From Stentor roeselii (taxonomy: Eukaryota > Ciliophora > Heterotrichea > Heterotrichida > Stentoridae): a stretch of DNA of 64,000 nt. The number at the start of each line of letters is the position of its first letter. The stretch's first letter is position 1. The position numbers were made by a program, and so were the translations under genes. Positions 11,927 through 22,415 of this stretch are shown piece after piece. The stretch covers positions 1 through 64,000 of the forward strand of contig RSEH01000082.1 of the NCBI GenBank assembly GCA_006503475.1. Direction: 5' to 3'. The notes under the pieces were generated by a model. That model worked only from the letters and a program-made list of their open reading frames with translations, was not told the DNA's origin and made no database searches.

Positions 11927-12682
11927 ATGGAAGCTAAAAATGAAACAACCGAGGTCAAGGCTAACTGCTCATCAATCGATTGTGAGGCAGTCTCAGTGGA
12001 AAAATTTTGCAGGATTTGCTTCGAAGTCGAAACTAACGAAGTTCCAACGATTTCTCCCTGTGAATGTAATGGATCTATGAAGTACATCCATGAGGAGTGT
12101 TTAAAGAAATGGATACTCACTCGTACTGATAATCCTTCGACTTTCATTTGTGACATTTGCAAAAGTCCTTTAGAGATGGAAATGGATTCAAAATTGGCCT
12201 TTTCATGCTCTCAGATGAAAAATGAACTTTTCAAAATTATAGTATTTCCGATCGTTATCATAGTGATCACTACAATAATCGTCTTGATTTTCATATATTT
12301 ATGCACTCCAAAGAATACCTCAAAGATATCGACAGGCGCCAAAGTTTATTTAGCTATTGTGATGACTACTTGTTTTTCAATTGATAGTGCCTTGATTGTT
12401 ATGTTGTACAAATCTTTTAAGATAGGGTGCTTTCAGTATCGCGTTTTATCCTGGAAGATATTGAATAGTAAACATAAAGAAATCAATACTACTGAAATAA
12501 TTGAAATCAGGGAACAACTTGATGAGATAATTGAAGGAGTTAATTCATTTAGCTACTTTGATGAAAGTTTTAACAAACTAAACAATAGTAGCAATGCTAA
12601 AATTTATCCTGCTAGCTTATCTGAGCGGATCATAAGAAGTGTTCAACAAAATGACTTAACTGTTGAGGAAACTAATCAATAA
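11927..12682 (+). CDS. RING-CH (MARCH-type) membrane E3 ubiquitin ligase
   Basis: A 251-aa protein with a RING-CH (C4HC3) finger at residues 28-79. Its ligands appear in CRIC (28-31), CEC (45-47), the His in IHEEC (55-58) and CDIC (75-78), and a Trp sits in KKWI. Two transmembrane helices follow (about 103-127 and 140-163). This is the MARCH layout: a cytosolic finger that recruits E2, and membrane helices that choose membrane-protein substrates for ubiquitination, usually in endosomes, ER or plasma membrane. The C-terminal 85 residues are cytosolic and polar. The ATG at 11927 is the only one before the finger that leaves a sensible N-terminus. The gene is isolated, with spacers over 1 kb on both sides. 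Confidence 0.9.
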   Translation: MEAKNETTEVKANCSSIDCEAVSVEKFCRICFEVETNEVPTISPCECNGSMKYIHEECLKKWILTRTDNPSTFICDICKSPLEMEMDSKLAFSCSQMKNELFKIIVFPIVIIVITTIIVLIFIYLCTPKNTSKISTGAKVYLAIVMTTCFSIDSALIVMLYKSFKIGCFQYRVLSWKILNSKHKEINTTEIIEIREQLDEIIEGVNSFSYFDESFNKLNNSSNAKIYPASLSERIIRSVQQNDLTVEETNQ

Positions 12683-14365
12683 GTAGTACATTAAATAATT
12701 AAATTAGGAAAATTTTAGTCTTTCTTTTATTGGTATTATTCTTTAATGTAACATGAAAGACTTTCAATTAAACAATTGTAATTTATCTTTATATAACGAA
12801 AATATTGTATATTTATGAAAATAAATTTATTAGCTATAAGAAGTTTATTATTTGATAATTGACTGATTTCGAATCAATTCAGATCCCTTATTATTTCTAT
12901 GCAATCAAGTATTCTAGTGAATAAGATAGCAAGCCTATTATGCTTAATAATTATAATAAGAAAGCAATTATTACAGGCAATTAAAAAATTTGAAAATAAA
13001 CAAGGATTGCATTGAAATTTTCACCATTAACTTCAAATTATTCAACTTATAAGGATATTCAATGATATTGAATCCACTAAATATTTGAGCATAGTTTTAA
13101 TTTAAGAAAGATATCAAAAATTAAACTTCAGGCCAATAATATTTTTGAATCTCTTTTTTCATGGATTTCTTCGGTTTTGGCTTCAGATAAACATTAAAGT
13201 TCTATTCGCAACTTCTCTAAGCCTAAGGATTTATTTGTTTGAAGATTGATCTGAATTTTTTTTTTTTTTCACTCATTCTTCTCATAATTTTGTTAAACTT
13301 TACATTTGAGAGTTGCCTGAAATTTCTAATAATATATCTGCTTCACAAGCGATAAAAAGATAGAGATTCAAGTAAAGTTGAAAAAATCAACAAACTGTTC
13401 AGCACTCTTTTTAGCAAATTCAAAGAACAAGGTAAATTTCATGTAGTTTTATTTTTCTTTTTTTGTGAAGAGTTTCGATAGTTATTTTTTATTACTTTAT
13501 TGACGATATAACTTTCAACTCTCATTTATTTTGCGGTTTCCTTTTTGGTAAGATTTATGAATAACTTTTATATTTGGCCTATTCGAGATGCTTCAAGTTT
13601 ACAATTCAAAGCAGGTATCATATTTTGAGTGAGTTGATGATTTTATTTATTCAGCTATTTCATTCTTTTTTGGATTAATCTGCTGATTCTGAGAAACTTT
13701 CTTATATTTTCTATCACTTTCGTCGTTGTTTATTGAGAATTAAATGCATTCTTTAGCATTAGTCTTATGATAAAGAAATTGTTACGTTAAAAATAAGATT
13801 GGTAGTAGAGTGAGAGTTGACTAAATCGAAATGCAACATTAAAAATAGCAATTGAATACATGGAATCTAAAATAGCAGATTATAAAACACTTCAAAAAAT
13901 ATCTGGGAAACCTTTTAAATCCAATTTTCAGGCTAACCCAGTTTAATAATTTCATTTAGTTCCAAGAATGAGTAAATAGCCTCAGCTCATTTTCTTACTA
14001 GAAGCGCCACCCGCGACAATTCAAATATTCACAATTTAATCCCTGCAACAACCAAATATTTTCAAACTCATCATCCAGAAAAATCTGTATTAAAATGCTT
14101 CAACCACATCAAATATTTTTAAGTTTAATCCTTAAATAAATCGGCCATCTTTAGAGTTTAATATAAACTTACTAACAATACAATAAAAAAATAACAATAT
14201 TCCAGGCCTTTAATATCTTTTCTTAAAGTTAAATAATAATTGAAGTAAAATAATAATAAATTTAATAAACCTGCAACACCCATTTTACCTGATACCTCCC
14301 CATAAATATCTCTAAAAATCCTTAAACTCATTAAAACTTTCCCCTTTCCTATAAAATTCATTAAG
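12683..14365. other. 1.7-kb AT-rich spacer
   Basis: No gene was recognised. There is a T-run of 14 near 13260. A minus-strand open frame at 14158-14430 could encode a short hydrophobic peptide, but it overlaps the 3' end of the kinase gene in another frame and no 16-nt intron links them, so it is not called. Confidence 0.4.
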
Positions 14366-15769
14366 CTACCTAAGTAAATGCCCAGAATGCAGCAATAATT
14401 CACACCTTTTATGAATATCATTTTTCTCATTCAAGCAAACAATACAAAACTGTTGATTTCTAGAAGTGCAAACAAAAGCATTATTATTTCTGAAATCAGT
14501 TCCACAATATCCACAAATCATTCCTTGATCCTTATCCTCATCATGAGGAAATTCGAGTTTAATCAAACACGACCCTTCATGTTTCGCAAGTTTGCAATAA
14601 AAGCATCTTTCAAGAATACATTCACATGCCAAGTCAGCCATCAAGTAACAATTGCACCTCAAGCAAGTCCTACTTACCTCTTACAAACTATCATCCTTAA
14701 AAAGCACGACGCTAGTCAAGCAGCTAACACAAGCAGCGTCTCCATTTGCAGAAAGCAGCTCTCGATACCTAAAAACTCCATTACAAACATGGCAATAAAC
14801 CTCAAAATTCATGAAACTTTCATAGCAACTTCGACACATCTTTGAATTCTGATAAGCCACAAGCTCTTCATCACTTGTGGCCTTTCTACATCGAGAGCAA
14901 TAACTCGGCTGTAGAACAATCAAATCATTCAGAGTCTCTGATAAAAGCTTGAAGTCAGCTCTTTGGTCTTCATCTACTTCAAGCATCATGGAGAGAAGCC
15001 TCACCATTTTCGGGTAGCTATTTCGGAAACTATCTAAAATTCTTTTCAAATTTTGAGAAAGATTGTTCAAAGTTTTGAGTTCGTTGGAATAGTTCAGGCT
15101 CATCATAAAAAGAAAAACTATTCCGAGGGAATAAACGTCTGACTTGAAAGGGTTGTGTTCTGCAACCATCACGCCTGTTAAGATGGATTGATTGAAGGCG
15201 TATCGTAACTTTGGACTCAAGAAACTTGGAGTCCCCGCGATGGTGAATTCGCTGCGATTTAAGTCGTTTGCTGTGACTAGCCTGGCTGAGCCCAGGTCGC
15301 TGAGTTTCAAGACTTTTCCTTGGTCTTTGACAAGAATATTCTTAGCCTTCAAGTCACGATGACACATATTTTTTTCTTGCATATATAAAAGAGGTGAAAT
15401 CAACTGCCTCGCATATTCCAAAAGCTCTAAATCTGACCATGGAGCATTTCTCAAGCGACGGTCTCTCACAAGTGATTCCAAGTCACCCTCTGGGTAGTAG
15501 TCCATTATGATGATCACTGAATCAATTGTTTGATTCGGACCATCAAATAAACAGCTCCTGACTTGAATGATGTTCGGGTGCTCCAGGCGGCTCATTGAAA
15601 TGATTTCCATCTGAAGGTCACTCGCTTCTTGAGTTGATCCCACGTAAAGTCTTTTCACGCAAAGGATTTCATTTGTCCGTCGGTGTCTGGCAGTGTAGAC
15701 CTTCACGAGGTTTTGGTTTTGGTAAATTGTTTGAAGCTCTTCCAGGTCTTTCAAGGTGATTCTCTCCAT
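14366..15769 (-). CDS. protein kinase with C-terminal zinc-binding tail
   Basis: The spliced protein has 462 aa. The kinase domain covers residues 1-290: ATP-binding Lys39 in LCVKRL, Glu55, catalytic HRDLKAKN (Asp139, Asn144), and a DLG (Asp158) in place of DFG. GTPSFLSPK stands for the APE region, and SDVYSLGIVFLF is helix F. The N-lobe lacks a clear Gly-rich loop. After residue 290 come repeated CxxC pairs (SYCSRCRKA, KMCRSC, YCHVCNG, ACVSC, RCNC, RCFYC, ICGYCG, FCIVC), suggesting several treble-clef or zinc-ribbon folds. The kinase should be active, because the catalytic residues are present. The substrate is unknown. The tail probably binds a protein partner. A 15-nt intron joins the two frames. 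Its promoter is shared with the divergent E2/U-box gene. Confidence 0.85.
14670..14684 (-). other. 15-nt spliceosomal intron
   Basis: On the minus strand it reads GTAAGAGGTAAGTAG and contains an in-frame TAA at its 5' end. Its removal joins KDDSL to TCLRCNCYLMAD and restores the Cys-pair pattern of the kinase tail. Confidence 0.9.
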
Positions 15770-16090
15770 TATTTTATCATGGAAATGTTTTTTTAGATAA
15801 GGGTTTCGGTAGGGTTGAGGGATTATCGGTCTAGTGTCGATTTTATGGGATTTGAGGAAGTTTATGAAAGTTTTTTAGGAGCTGATAAGGGTGATGGTTT
15901 TAAAGTTTTTAGTTTAGTTTTTGAGAACTTTTAAGGATTTTTATTGGGAAATTGTTGAAAATGATTGAAAAATACTAGTTTATGATTAGAGATTTGAAAG
16001 AAATCAAAGAAATTGAGAAGCTTTAAACAAAAAAAATTGACATATTAGTTATATTAAGATTTGGTCTTGAAATGTAGACACTTATAATTT
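15770..16090. promoter_or_regulatory. divergent intergenic region (kinase / E2-U-box)
   Basis: A 321-bp AT-rich spacer between two genes transcribed away from each other, so it should hold both promoters. No known element was recognised. Confidence 0.5.
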
Positions 16091-19000
16091 ATGAGTAACC
16101 CTAAGCTTGAATGTGCTGTTTTATATCTTTCTCAGAAAAAGACTATCTTTGCAGAATCTTTTGAAAAGCTCTGCTTACAAACAAAGCAGAAATTTTCAAT
16201 AGATCAAAACACTTGGCTGATCTTTAATATCGAAGGCAGTGAAATCGACGAAGACAGTTTTGAAGAATACAGAAGTATGAGAATAAAAAGAGAAATCATA
16301 GTCACAACTCAAAATCTTCACTCATCAACAACAATAGAAGAAATGATTTTTTTCACAGTCCTACCAAATAACAACAAGCGAAGTCTAAGCATCTCCTCAT
16401 TAACCTACTTATCAGAATTATCATTATCAATAATCCATCAACTCGGAGAATCCCCTTCAAAACTAACCTGTTTCCTTTATTCTAAAGATGGACAACCTCT
16501 ATCTCCTAGTTTTGAATCATCCCAATTTTTGAAGATTAAAGAGACAATAGAGGTCGAATCAGAAATTCAAGTAGTTCTAACCCGAAACATTTATGATAAT
16601 AAAAAACTTTCAATTCCCGATTACCAAAGACGAGATGTTGTCTCAGTTATTTTTAAATATAACTTGAATCATAAAAATATTCTTACTAATCAAGCAAAAG
16701 ATAATAAAAAGACTTTAAAAGATCTGATTGGGCTGAAGTTTGGAATACCAAGCTCATCGATTCAACTGGAGTCTGAATATGAAAGTCGTGACATAAGATT
16801 TTCAGTTATTGACCATAAACCTAAATTAAAGCTAGATGAATATAACACTTTAACTCCTCAAACAGAAAAAGGTCTTAGAATCTTCGTGAATTTCTTATAT
16901 TGTCTTCAATTTCACTATCATCAAAAAAAAGATAAGCTACTTTCATGTATCAGGTATTTAATTAACCACAACCCGTTACTTTATGGACTAAATACTCTTT
17001 TGATTCCACAAACTTTTATGGAATCAGAACTAGTTGCTATTGAAGAAGGGTTTTTTGAGCTTTTCAAGTTTCTGGCACAATTTCTTCGTCTTGAAATTCC
17101 AGAAGATCAATTATTTGAGAATACTTTAGAGTTTTTTTCATACCTTTTTGATATTTGTGAACATGAAAATTTCAATAAACATGAGGAAATTGAAACTAAA
17201 GTGATTCATGTAACTTTTAAAATAAGAGACCCAGTTATCAGGTTTAATAATGGTCAAGAAGAAATTTTTGATAAAACAGATGAAGATAATTTGAGAAATG
17301 AAGGAATTGATAACTTGAAAATTATCAGTAATAAAGAATTGAAAATGCAAATAAATCGGACGTCTGGGGTGGAAAGAAGTGAATTGAGTGTGTTTAGAAC
17401 TGTCTTTGACCCAGATTATAGCATTAGTCATATTCTTCGAGATCTACCTTTGATAACTAGTATTCAAGATCTTTATACTTTAAGGAAAAAAAGGATTGTT
17501 ACGCAATACACAAGCTACTTAGACTTAAAAGTGAAACTTCGATACAAAACTCTTACAATTAATAGGCAAAGCATGATAGTTGTCAACTGTGGACAACTTC
17601 AATGCTCAAACGCTATTCTACTCAAAGACTACTTTAAATCCAAAGATTACGATCCGATTCCTTCCTCTTTATCATCATCCCATAACGATAATTCAGTTTT
17701 TTTTCCAGAATTACTTAAAAATTCATTTCTTTCCAATGTCCAGAAGAACTTTTCAAGAAATCCAGAAGAGGCAATCGCAGTTATAATCGATTCAAGCGGG
17801 TCAATGTTAGAGCCATTTCAAGAAAGCGGAAAAAATCGACTAGCAGTGGTAAAAGACTTATTTAATTCTTTTGTAAACAGGACAATTGGGTATAACTTGC
17901 CCCAAGTGATTTCTTTGGCAACTTTCAGCGATTCAGTAGTTAAAATCTCAGATTTCACAGAAGATGTTTACAGATTTTGCGATACTCTTGATAAAATTGA
18001 TGCTTCCGGACGAACTTCTTTATATGATGCAATTTTTTCAGCATGTGAAAATTTAGTAGTTTTACAGAACAAGTACCAGCAGGCAAAGTTAAGAATTATT
18101 TGCTTTAGTGATGGGTATGACAATAATTCTTCAATAAATGAAATGGAGCTTTTAAAGAATTTGATTGAAAAAGGTATTGTTTTGGACAGTGTCAATATTG
18201 TGAATAATTGTTATATTTTGAAAAATTTGTCTTTTGCTTCAGGAGGTTTCGCGTTTTGCTTTGATAGTATTGATCAAGGATTCTCGATATTTGAATCTGA
18301 TGCTTTTATCTCACTTTCTTTTCGACATCCTGCAGAACTTTTAAAAATAAATTCAGCTAATGAAATAAGACTTGATTGTTTATGTCCATTCACGGAAATA
18401 CCTCCTCCAATCAAGTACCCAGGCCAACTCAATCTTGAAGTATCTGAACTAATTGCTTCTTTGATGACTTTTAATATCATCAGGTCGAAATTTAGCAGCT
18501 CTTTGAGTTCACTTCGATTCAAAAGAATTAATAGAGAAATGGTAGGAATCCATAAAAATCCGCATCCAGATATTGAAATCTACCCTTGCGACCTCGACAT
18601 CCAATTTTGGAACGGAATCCTTCACGGTCCTTGCAAAACAGCCTACGAATCAGGAAACTTCCAATTTTACATTCTATTTCCTGAAGAATACCCTTACAAG
18701 CCACCTGAAATCCGTTTCGTAACCAAATTATTCCATTTAAACATAAACTCATCAGGAAGAATCTGCATATCAGTGCTAAATAACGACTACAGTCCTGAAT
18801 ACTCAATTCGAAAGCTTTTAGATTCCATTTACGGTTTGTTCATGAATCCAGAAGATGAAGACTCGATTGAGACGAATTCTGCGAATTTGTATCGAAATTC
18901 AAAAGAAAGGTATTTTTTAGTTGCTCAAGATTGGACTAAAAGGTTCGCAGGGAAAAGTGTTGAAGAGATATTGAGAGGTGTTAAACAAAAAGAAGTTCAA

Positions 19001-19237
19001 AGTCAAATACCGAAAGAGTTTTTATGCTCACTTTCTCATAAGATTATGGAAGACCCTGTCACTGTTGTTAGTTCGAAAATTACTTATGAAAAATGTGAAA
19101 TCGAAAAATTTATTAGGCAACATGGGATTGAGCCTTTTACTAAACAGCCTGTTAGTTTAAATGATCTTTTTCCGGAAAAACACCTGCTTATCAGGATACA
19201 AGAGTTTAAAAAGTATTGCAGTGGAAGTGATTATTGA
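16091..19237 (+). CDS. single-chain E2-E3: ubiquitin-like N-terminus, vWA, UBC (E2) and U-box
   Basis: A 1048-aa protein. Residues 1-75 and about 80-165 look like ubiquitin-like or CIDE-N-like folds (for example IEGSEIDEDSFEEY), and a third may follow near 175-265; this is inferred from pattern only. A vWA domain starts near residue 562 with an intact MIDAS motif (DSSGSM, Asp567). A full E2 domain covers about 810-965: FPEEYPYKPPEIRF, then HLN for the usual HPN (Asn kept), then catalytic Cys892 in GRICISVL. The usual Trp after it is Tyr. A U-box covers about 973-1040 (IPKEFLCSLSHKIMEDPV, PFTKQP). E2 charges and U-box ligation functions thus lie on one polypeptide, with vWA as a likely metal-dependent binding arm. 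It ends in TGA. A decayed copy of the E2/U-box end lies downstream. Confidence 0.88.
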   Translation: MSNPKLECAVLYLSQKKTIFAESFEKLCLQTKQKFSIDQNTWLIFNIEGSEIDEDSFEEYRSMRIKREIIVTTQNLHSSTTIEEMIFFTVLPNNNKRSLSISSLTYLSELSLSIIHQLGESPSKLTCFLYSKDGQPLSPSFESSQFLKIKETIEVESEIQVVLTRNIYDNKKLSIPDYQRRDVVSVIFKYNLNHKNILTNQAKDNKKTLKDLIGLKFGIPSSSIQLESEYESRDIRFSVIDHKPKLKLDEYNTLTPQTEKGLRIFVNFLYCLQFHYHQKKDKLLSCIRYLINHNPLLYGLNTLLIPQTFMESELVAIEEGFFELFKFLAQFLRLEIPEDQLFENTLEFFSYLFDICEHENFNKHEEIETKVIHVTFKIRDPVIRFNNGQEEIFDKTDEDNLRNEGIDNLKIISNKELKMQINRTSGVERSELSVFRTVFDPDYSISHILRDLPLITSIQDLYTLRKKRIVTQYTSYLDLKVKLRYKTLTINRQSMIVVNCGQLQCSNAILLKDYFKSKDYDPIPSSLSSSHNDNSVFFPELLKNSFLSNVQKNFSRNPEEAIAVIIDSSGSMLEPFQESGKNRLAVVKDLFNSFVNRTIGYNLPQVISLATFSDSVVKISDFTEDVYRFCDTLDKIDASGRTSLYDAIFSACENLVVLQNKYQQAKLRIICFSDGYDNNSSINEMELLKNLIEKGIVLDSVNIVNNCYILKNLSFASGGFAFCFDSIDQGFSIFESDAFISLSFRHPAELLKINSANEIRLDCLCPFTEIPPPIKYPGQLNLEVSELIASLMTFNIIRSKFSSSLSSLRFKRINREMVGIHKNPHPDIEIYPCDLDIQFWNGILHGPCKTAYESGNFQFYILFPEEYPYKPPEIRFVTKLFHLNINSSGRICISVLNNDYSPEYSIRKLLDSIYGLFMNPEDEDSIETNSANLYRNSKERYFLVAQDWTKRFAGKSVEEILRGVKQKEVQSQIPKEFLCSLSHKIMEDPVTVVSSKITYEKCEIEKFIRQHGIEPFTKQPVSLNDLFPEKHLLIRIQEFKKYCSGSDY

Positions 19238-20099
19238 GAATGTTTAGGATTAGTTTTATAAAGATTAGGTTTTTGAGGTATATTAAAGATAAACTTACTC
19301 TTATTGGAATATAGTTCAATAAATCATTATTTCTTCTTTTCTTATATATTTCAAATTTATGGCTTTATTTATTTTAAATCTGGAATCTTTAAATCTTAAG
19401 TTTTAGCTAATCTTAGGCCATCAAATTTACATTTGAGAACTTCAAATTTAATACTGGAAATTTGATATTATCGATAAATAAACAAAGAGCTGAAGTTCAA
19501 TGTTCCTCCTTAAAAATATTCCTATGATATCAAATTTTTAAACTACTCTCACCACCTTTAAAGCAAAAGTTCAATCTTTCTAAAGAATCCGAGTTCAAAA
19601 TCTCAGAGCAAGGTAGTGAAACTGACCAATATAGTTTTAAAATAATACTAACTAGAAAACGATTAGACTGTTGAACCAAATTCGTGCATCCAATTCCATC
19701 TTGAACAAAAATAGTTAATCTGCTAAATTAATATAAAGAAATATCTAAAAATTCCCTCTTATCTTTCATATTTATCTATTTGCATCAACTCTCAATGGCT
19801 TTAATCCAACTGACTACTTCGCAGTGCTTATTCAAGAAATGGTCAGTCTTATCTCCAAGTACCAAGGTTTTTTCAGTTTCAAGATAAACGAAGTTCTTGT
19901 TCTGGATGATGAGATTGAGATCATTTTACAAAAAATATCTTTTTGATAATCTTTTGAAATTTGAATAGAGTGAAAGAAGTGAAGTTATCAATTCTCGATA
20001 TTTAAAGAAATAATTGAAATATTTGTTTAATTAGATACTGCGATTAGAGAAATCTTGAAGTTTTTAAGGATTTATTTGGCATTCATTTAAAAGAAATGA
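19238..20099. other. spacer with uncertain coding remnants
   Basis: AT-rich with no intact gene. A plus-strand piece near 19795-19940 reads FNPTDYFAVLIQEMVSLISK and stays open for about 50 codons. It could be part of the relic that follows, but I could not match it to the intact gene. Confidence 0.35.
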
Positions 20100-21180
20100 A
20101 GATAAGTGATGAGAGCGTCAAATTTTTTAGAATGTTTGGAATGCCCAGTTTCAAATCTTTTATGAAGACCAGTAGTTTACTTGGAAATGATTAAATCAAC
20201 TAGTCGGTCTATCAGAAAAAGATTGGATTTTATTTATTTTATTAACTGAGTGATAAGGTTTCACACTATTGTACTACTTTCCAGACTCTTTTTTACCATC
20301 TTATCCTAACAGAGTCAGAGCTTATAATATTAAAATAATTATTTTACCGAATATTCCACAACTTATACTCCCAAATAACTAAACTATAAAAGACAAGCCT
20401 ATTGAGTTCACTTAATAATTCTTCGCTTTCCTCTTGAAGGTTTCAAAAGAACTCTTCCAATCAAGTATCTTCACCAGTTCAACATAATCTCCTATAAATA
20501 TATCCTCTCTCTTCCTATTCACCCTAAAGACTCCAAATCAGCAGCCTCAAAGTTGTCTCATTCAAAGAATAACCGATGATAGATCTGATGTTAAAGATCA
20601 TTGATGAAGTAAGGTATCCAGTTCTGAAAATAATTCTTATAAATCTTCAATACCTCCTAAAAAAGACAACTTCCATTTTTTCATATCATTCTCTGAAGAA
20701 TACCTTGAAAGCCTGGTAAAATTCGCTTTATGACCAGGACTGACCCTCTAAAGATCAAGTCTTCTGGAAATATCTGTATTTCTGTTGTAAATAGAATTTA
20801 AGTCTTAAAATTACCATAAAATAATTTAGTTTGATTTTTTACTGCTTATTCTCACTGAAGAAGATGCTGAATTCATTCAAAGTACCACTGTTGAACTTTT
20901 GAAGTCACAGAGAAAATGATGTTGTAGAAGTGGACTGGGTGATTTCAAGGTAGACCTGTTGAGGAATTGATTTTTGGTATCAAGCAGTGAATTGTTGATC
21001 ATTTTTCTGAAGATGTAGTGTTTCAGTTTATTAGATAGATCGTGGATACCTTCTTGTTGTTTTAGAATAGAGCCAGTTAGGAAAGAAAGGAAATTGAAGA
21101 ATTTATTAGGATTTGCCATAATCCTTGTCGATATTAAACAACCAGGACCTAACTCTAAATTCTCACCCCTTTCAAAAACT
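20100..21180 (+). pseudogene. decayed second copy of the E2/U-box gene
   Basis: Pieces in shifting plus-strand frames follow the order of the intact gene upstream. LPIKYLHQFNI (about 20458) matches PPIKYPGQLNL before the E2. FISFSEEYLESL (about 20680) matches FYILFPEEYPYK. KIKSSGNICISVVN (about 20752) matches INSSGRICISVLN around the catalytic Cys. EDAEFIQSTTVELLKSQRK (about 20861) matches EDEDSIETNSANLYRNSKE. EIEEFIRICHNP (about 21088) matches EIEKFIRQHGIEP in the U-box. Many stops and shifts lie between. It is a tandem duplicate that has lost function. A minus-strand open frame at 20877-21191 is its antisense shadow. Confidence 0.8.
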
Positions 21181-21299
21181 CCAATAACCATAGATGAAAA
21201 TCAATCCGCTAAAAAAATCCCTTAATTCTCTAAAATGCCCATGATTCATCCAAATCATCAATAAAACCCAATCTTTCTAATCCTTAACCAACTCTAACT

Positions 21300-22334
21300 C
21301 TAAATGACTAAAAAGAACACATAAGCCTCAAGTATCAAAGTAACCGGCGAAATAATATAAATCCACAAGACCACTTTCCTCACCTCCTCGACCTGAATCC
21401 CAAAATCCTTCATAACACTCATCAAAACAAAAGCAGGTTGTGCAGAAAGTCCAATAAAAACCGTGAAAGCCATGACTTTATCTCCATAAAAAAGTCCATA
21501 ATTCCAAAAAACAACAACAAAACTCAAAACAACAGAAGCCACTGCCAAGTCGCGACTAATGACGAGCCAAGCGATTTTTCCTTTAGATATCTGAACTTGA
21601 TTATTGATATCAACAGAGATGCTGCTTCCGACAGTAATCTGAGAAAACATGATGCCACAGTACCCGATAAGTAAAGCAGAATCAGTGAACATGAAGCCGA
21701 TGGAGTCCTTGTCATAAAGAAACCAATAAGCCCCAGGGATGAGCCCGATGAGGTTGGCGGCCATGGCCGCCACGGGGACTGGGACAATAAAATATTGCAA
21801 AAAGACTGGAAAGAAAGGCTCTTGGTCCTTTCCAGAGTCTTTTCGTAGTCCAGGAAGAAGAAGCAAGTACATTATTAAGTTGAAGGGCAACCACATCATG
21901 CAAATATAACCGATTATCTTGTCGCAGTTGCTTTCACCGTAAAGCGCGCCGAATGGCGCGCAGGTATTTTTGACCATTAAAATGCCGATGTTTCCGATAC
22001 TTGCGAATGAGTAAATACTTGTTAATGAATGAATTAGGTTTTTCGGAACACCTGCTAATTTCACGCTTAATAAACCGAGAAGGTAGAGAACTGGAACTAT
22101 TAGTAAGGGACATACTAATAAGGGCCATACTTGCCATAGGTCTGACCTGCTGTAGACTTGAGGAACTGTGAAGATTAGGTAAATTGGAAGCATGATGTCA
22201 AGGGTTGCTTTAAAAATCTGGGTAATTAGGTGAGCGTCAAACCATTTCTTATAAGAAATAAAAGCTCCTGAAGCCGTCAGCAAAGTGGGAGACACAACCG
22301 AAGCAATACAATGCAAAAACACATTCACCGACAT
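21300..22334 (-). CDS. auxin-efflux-carrier (PIN-like, AEC) family membrane transporter
   Basis: A 344-aa polytopic protein with about ten hydrophobic helices in two groups of five, separated by a short polar loop (LRKDSGKDQEPF, near residues 158-169). This is the AEC/PILS layout. The N-terminal half has the family-like GNIGILMVKNTCAPFGALYG, where plant PILS and yeast homologues have GN.G.LP. The C-terminal half has ISRDLAVASVVLS. Members move small organic anions across ER or plasma membranes down gradients; the substrate here is unknown. Family assignment rests on topology and the conserved GN-x-G loop, so it is likely but not certain. It shares an 81-bp divergent spacer with the patatin-like gene. 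Confidence 0.75.
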   Translation of the reverse strand: MSVNVFLHCIASVVSPTLLTASGAFISYKKWFDAHLITQIFKATLDIMLPIYLIFTVPQVYSRSDLWQVWPLLVCPLLIVPVLYLLGLLSVKLAGVPKNLIHSLTSIYSFASIGNIGILMVKNTCAPFGALYGESNCDKIIGYICMMWLPFNLIMYLLLLPGLRKDSGKDQEPFFPVFLQYFIVPVPVAAMAANLIGLIPGAYWFLYDKDSIGFMFTDSALLIGYCGIMFSQITVGSSISVDINNQVQISKGKIAWLVISRDLAVASVVLSFVVVFWNYGLFYGDKVMAFTVFIGLSAQPAFVLMSVMKDFGIQVEEVRKVVLWIYIISPVTLILEAYVFFLVI

Positions 22335-22415
22335 TTTCCTTTATATATCCAAAAACTCTAAAATCCATCAAAAATCTTTCCCTGATGCCTAAAAAAAAAA
22401 ACTCCTGTTGAATAA
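22335..22415. promoter_or_regulatory. 81-bp divergent promoter region
   Basis: This separates the ATG of the transporter (minus) from the ATG of the patatin-like gene (plus). It must hold both start regions. It contains an A-run of 10 bases just before the second ATG. Confidence 0.5.

Noticed and set aside
14158-14430. Hydrophobic 90-codon minus-strand frame as a further exon of the kinase gene
   Set aside because: It overlaps the last kinase codons in another frame and no 16-nt GT..AG segment links them; AT-rich spacer easily gives Phe/Leu/Ile-rich frames.
14417-14450. 15-nt GTTTGCTTGAATGAG in the kinase tail as an intron
   Set aside because: Removal would delete the second Cys of a CxxC pair and it lacks the GTAA start.
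20877-21191. Minus-strand 104-codon frame as a gene
   Set aside because: It is antisense to the relic of the U-box gene and has no family features.
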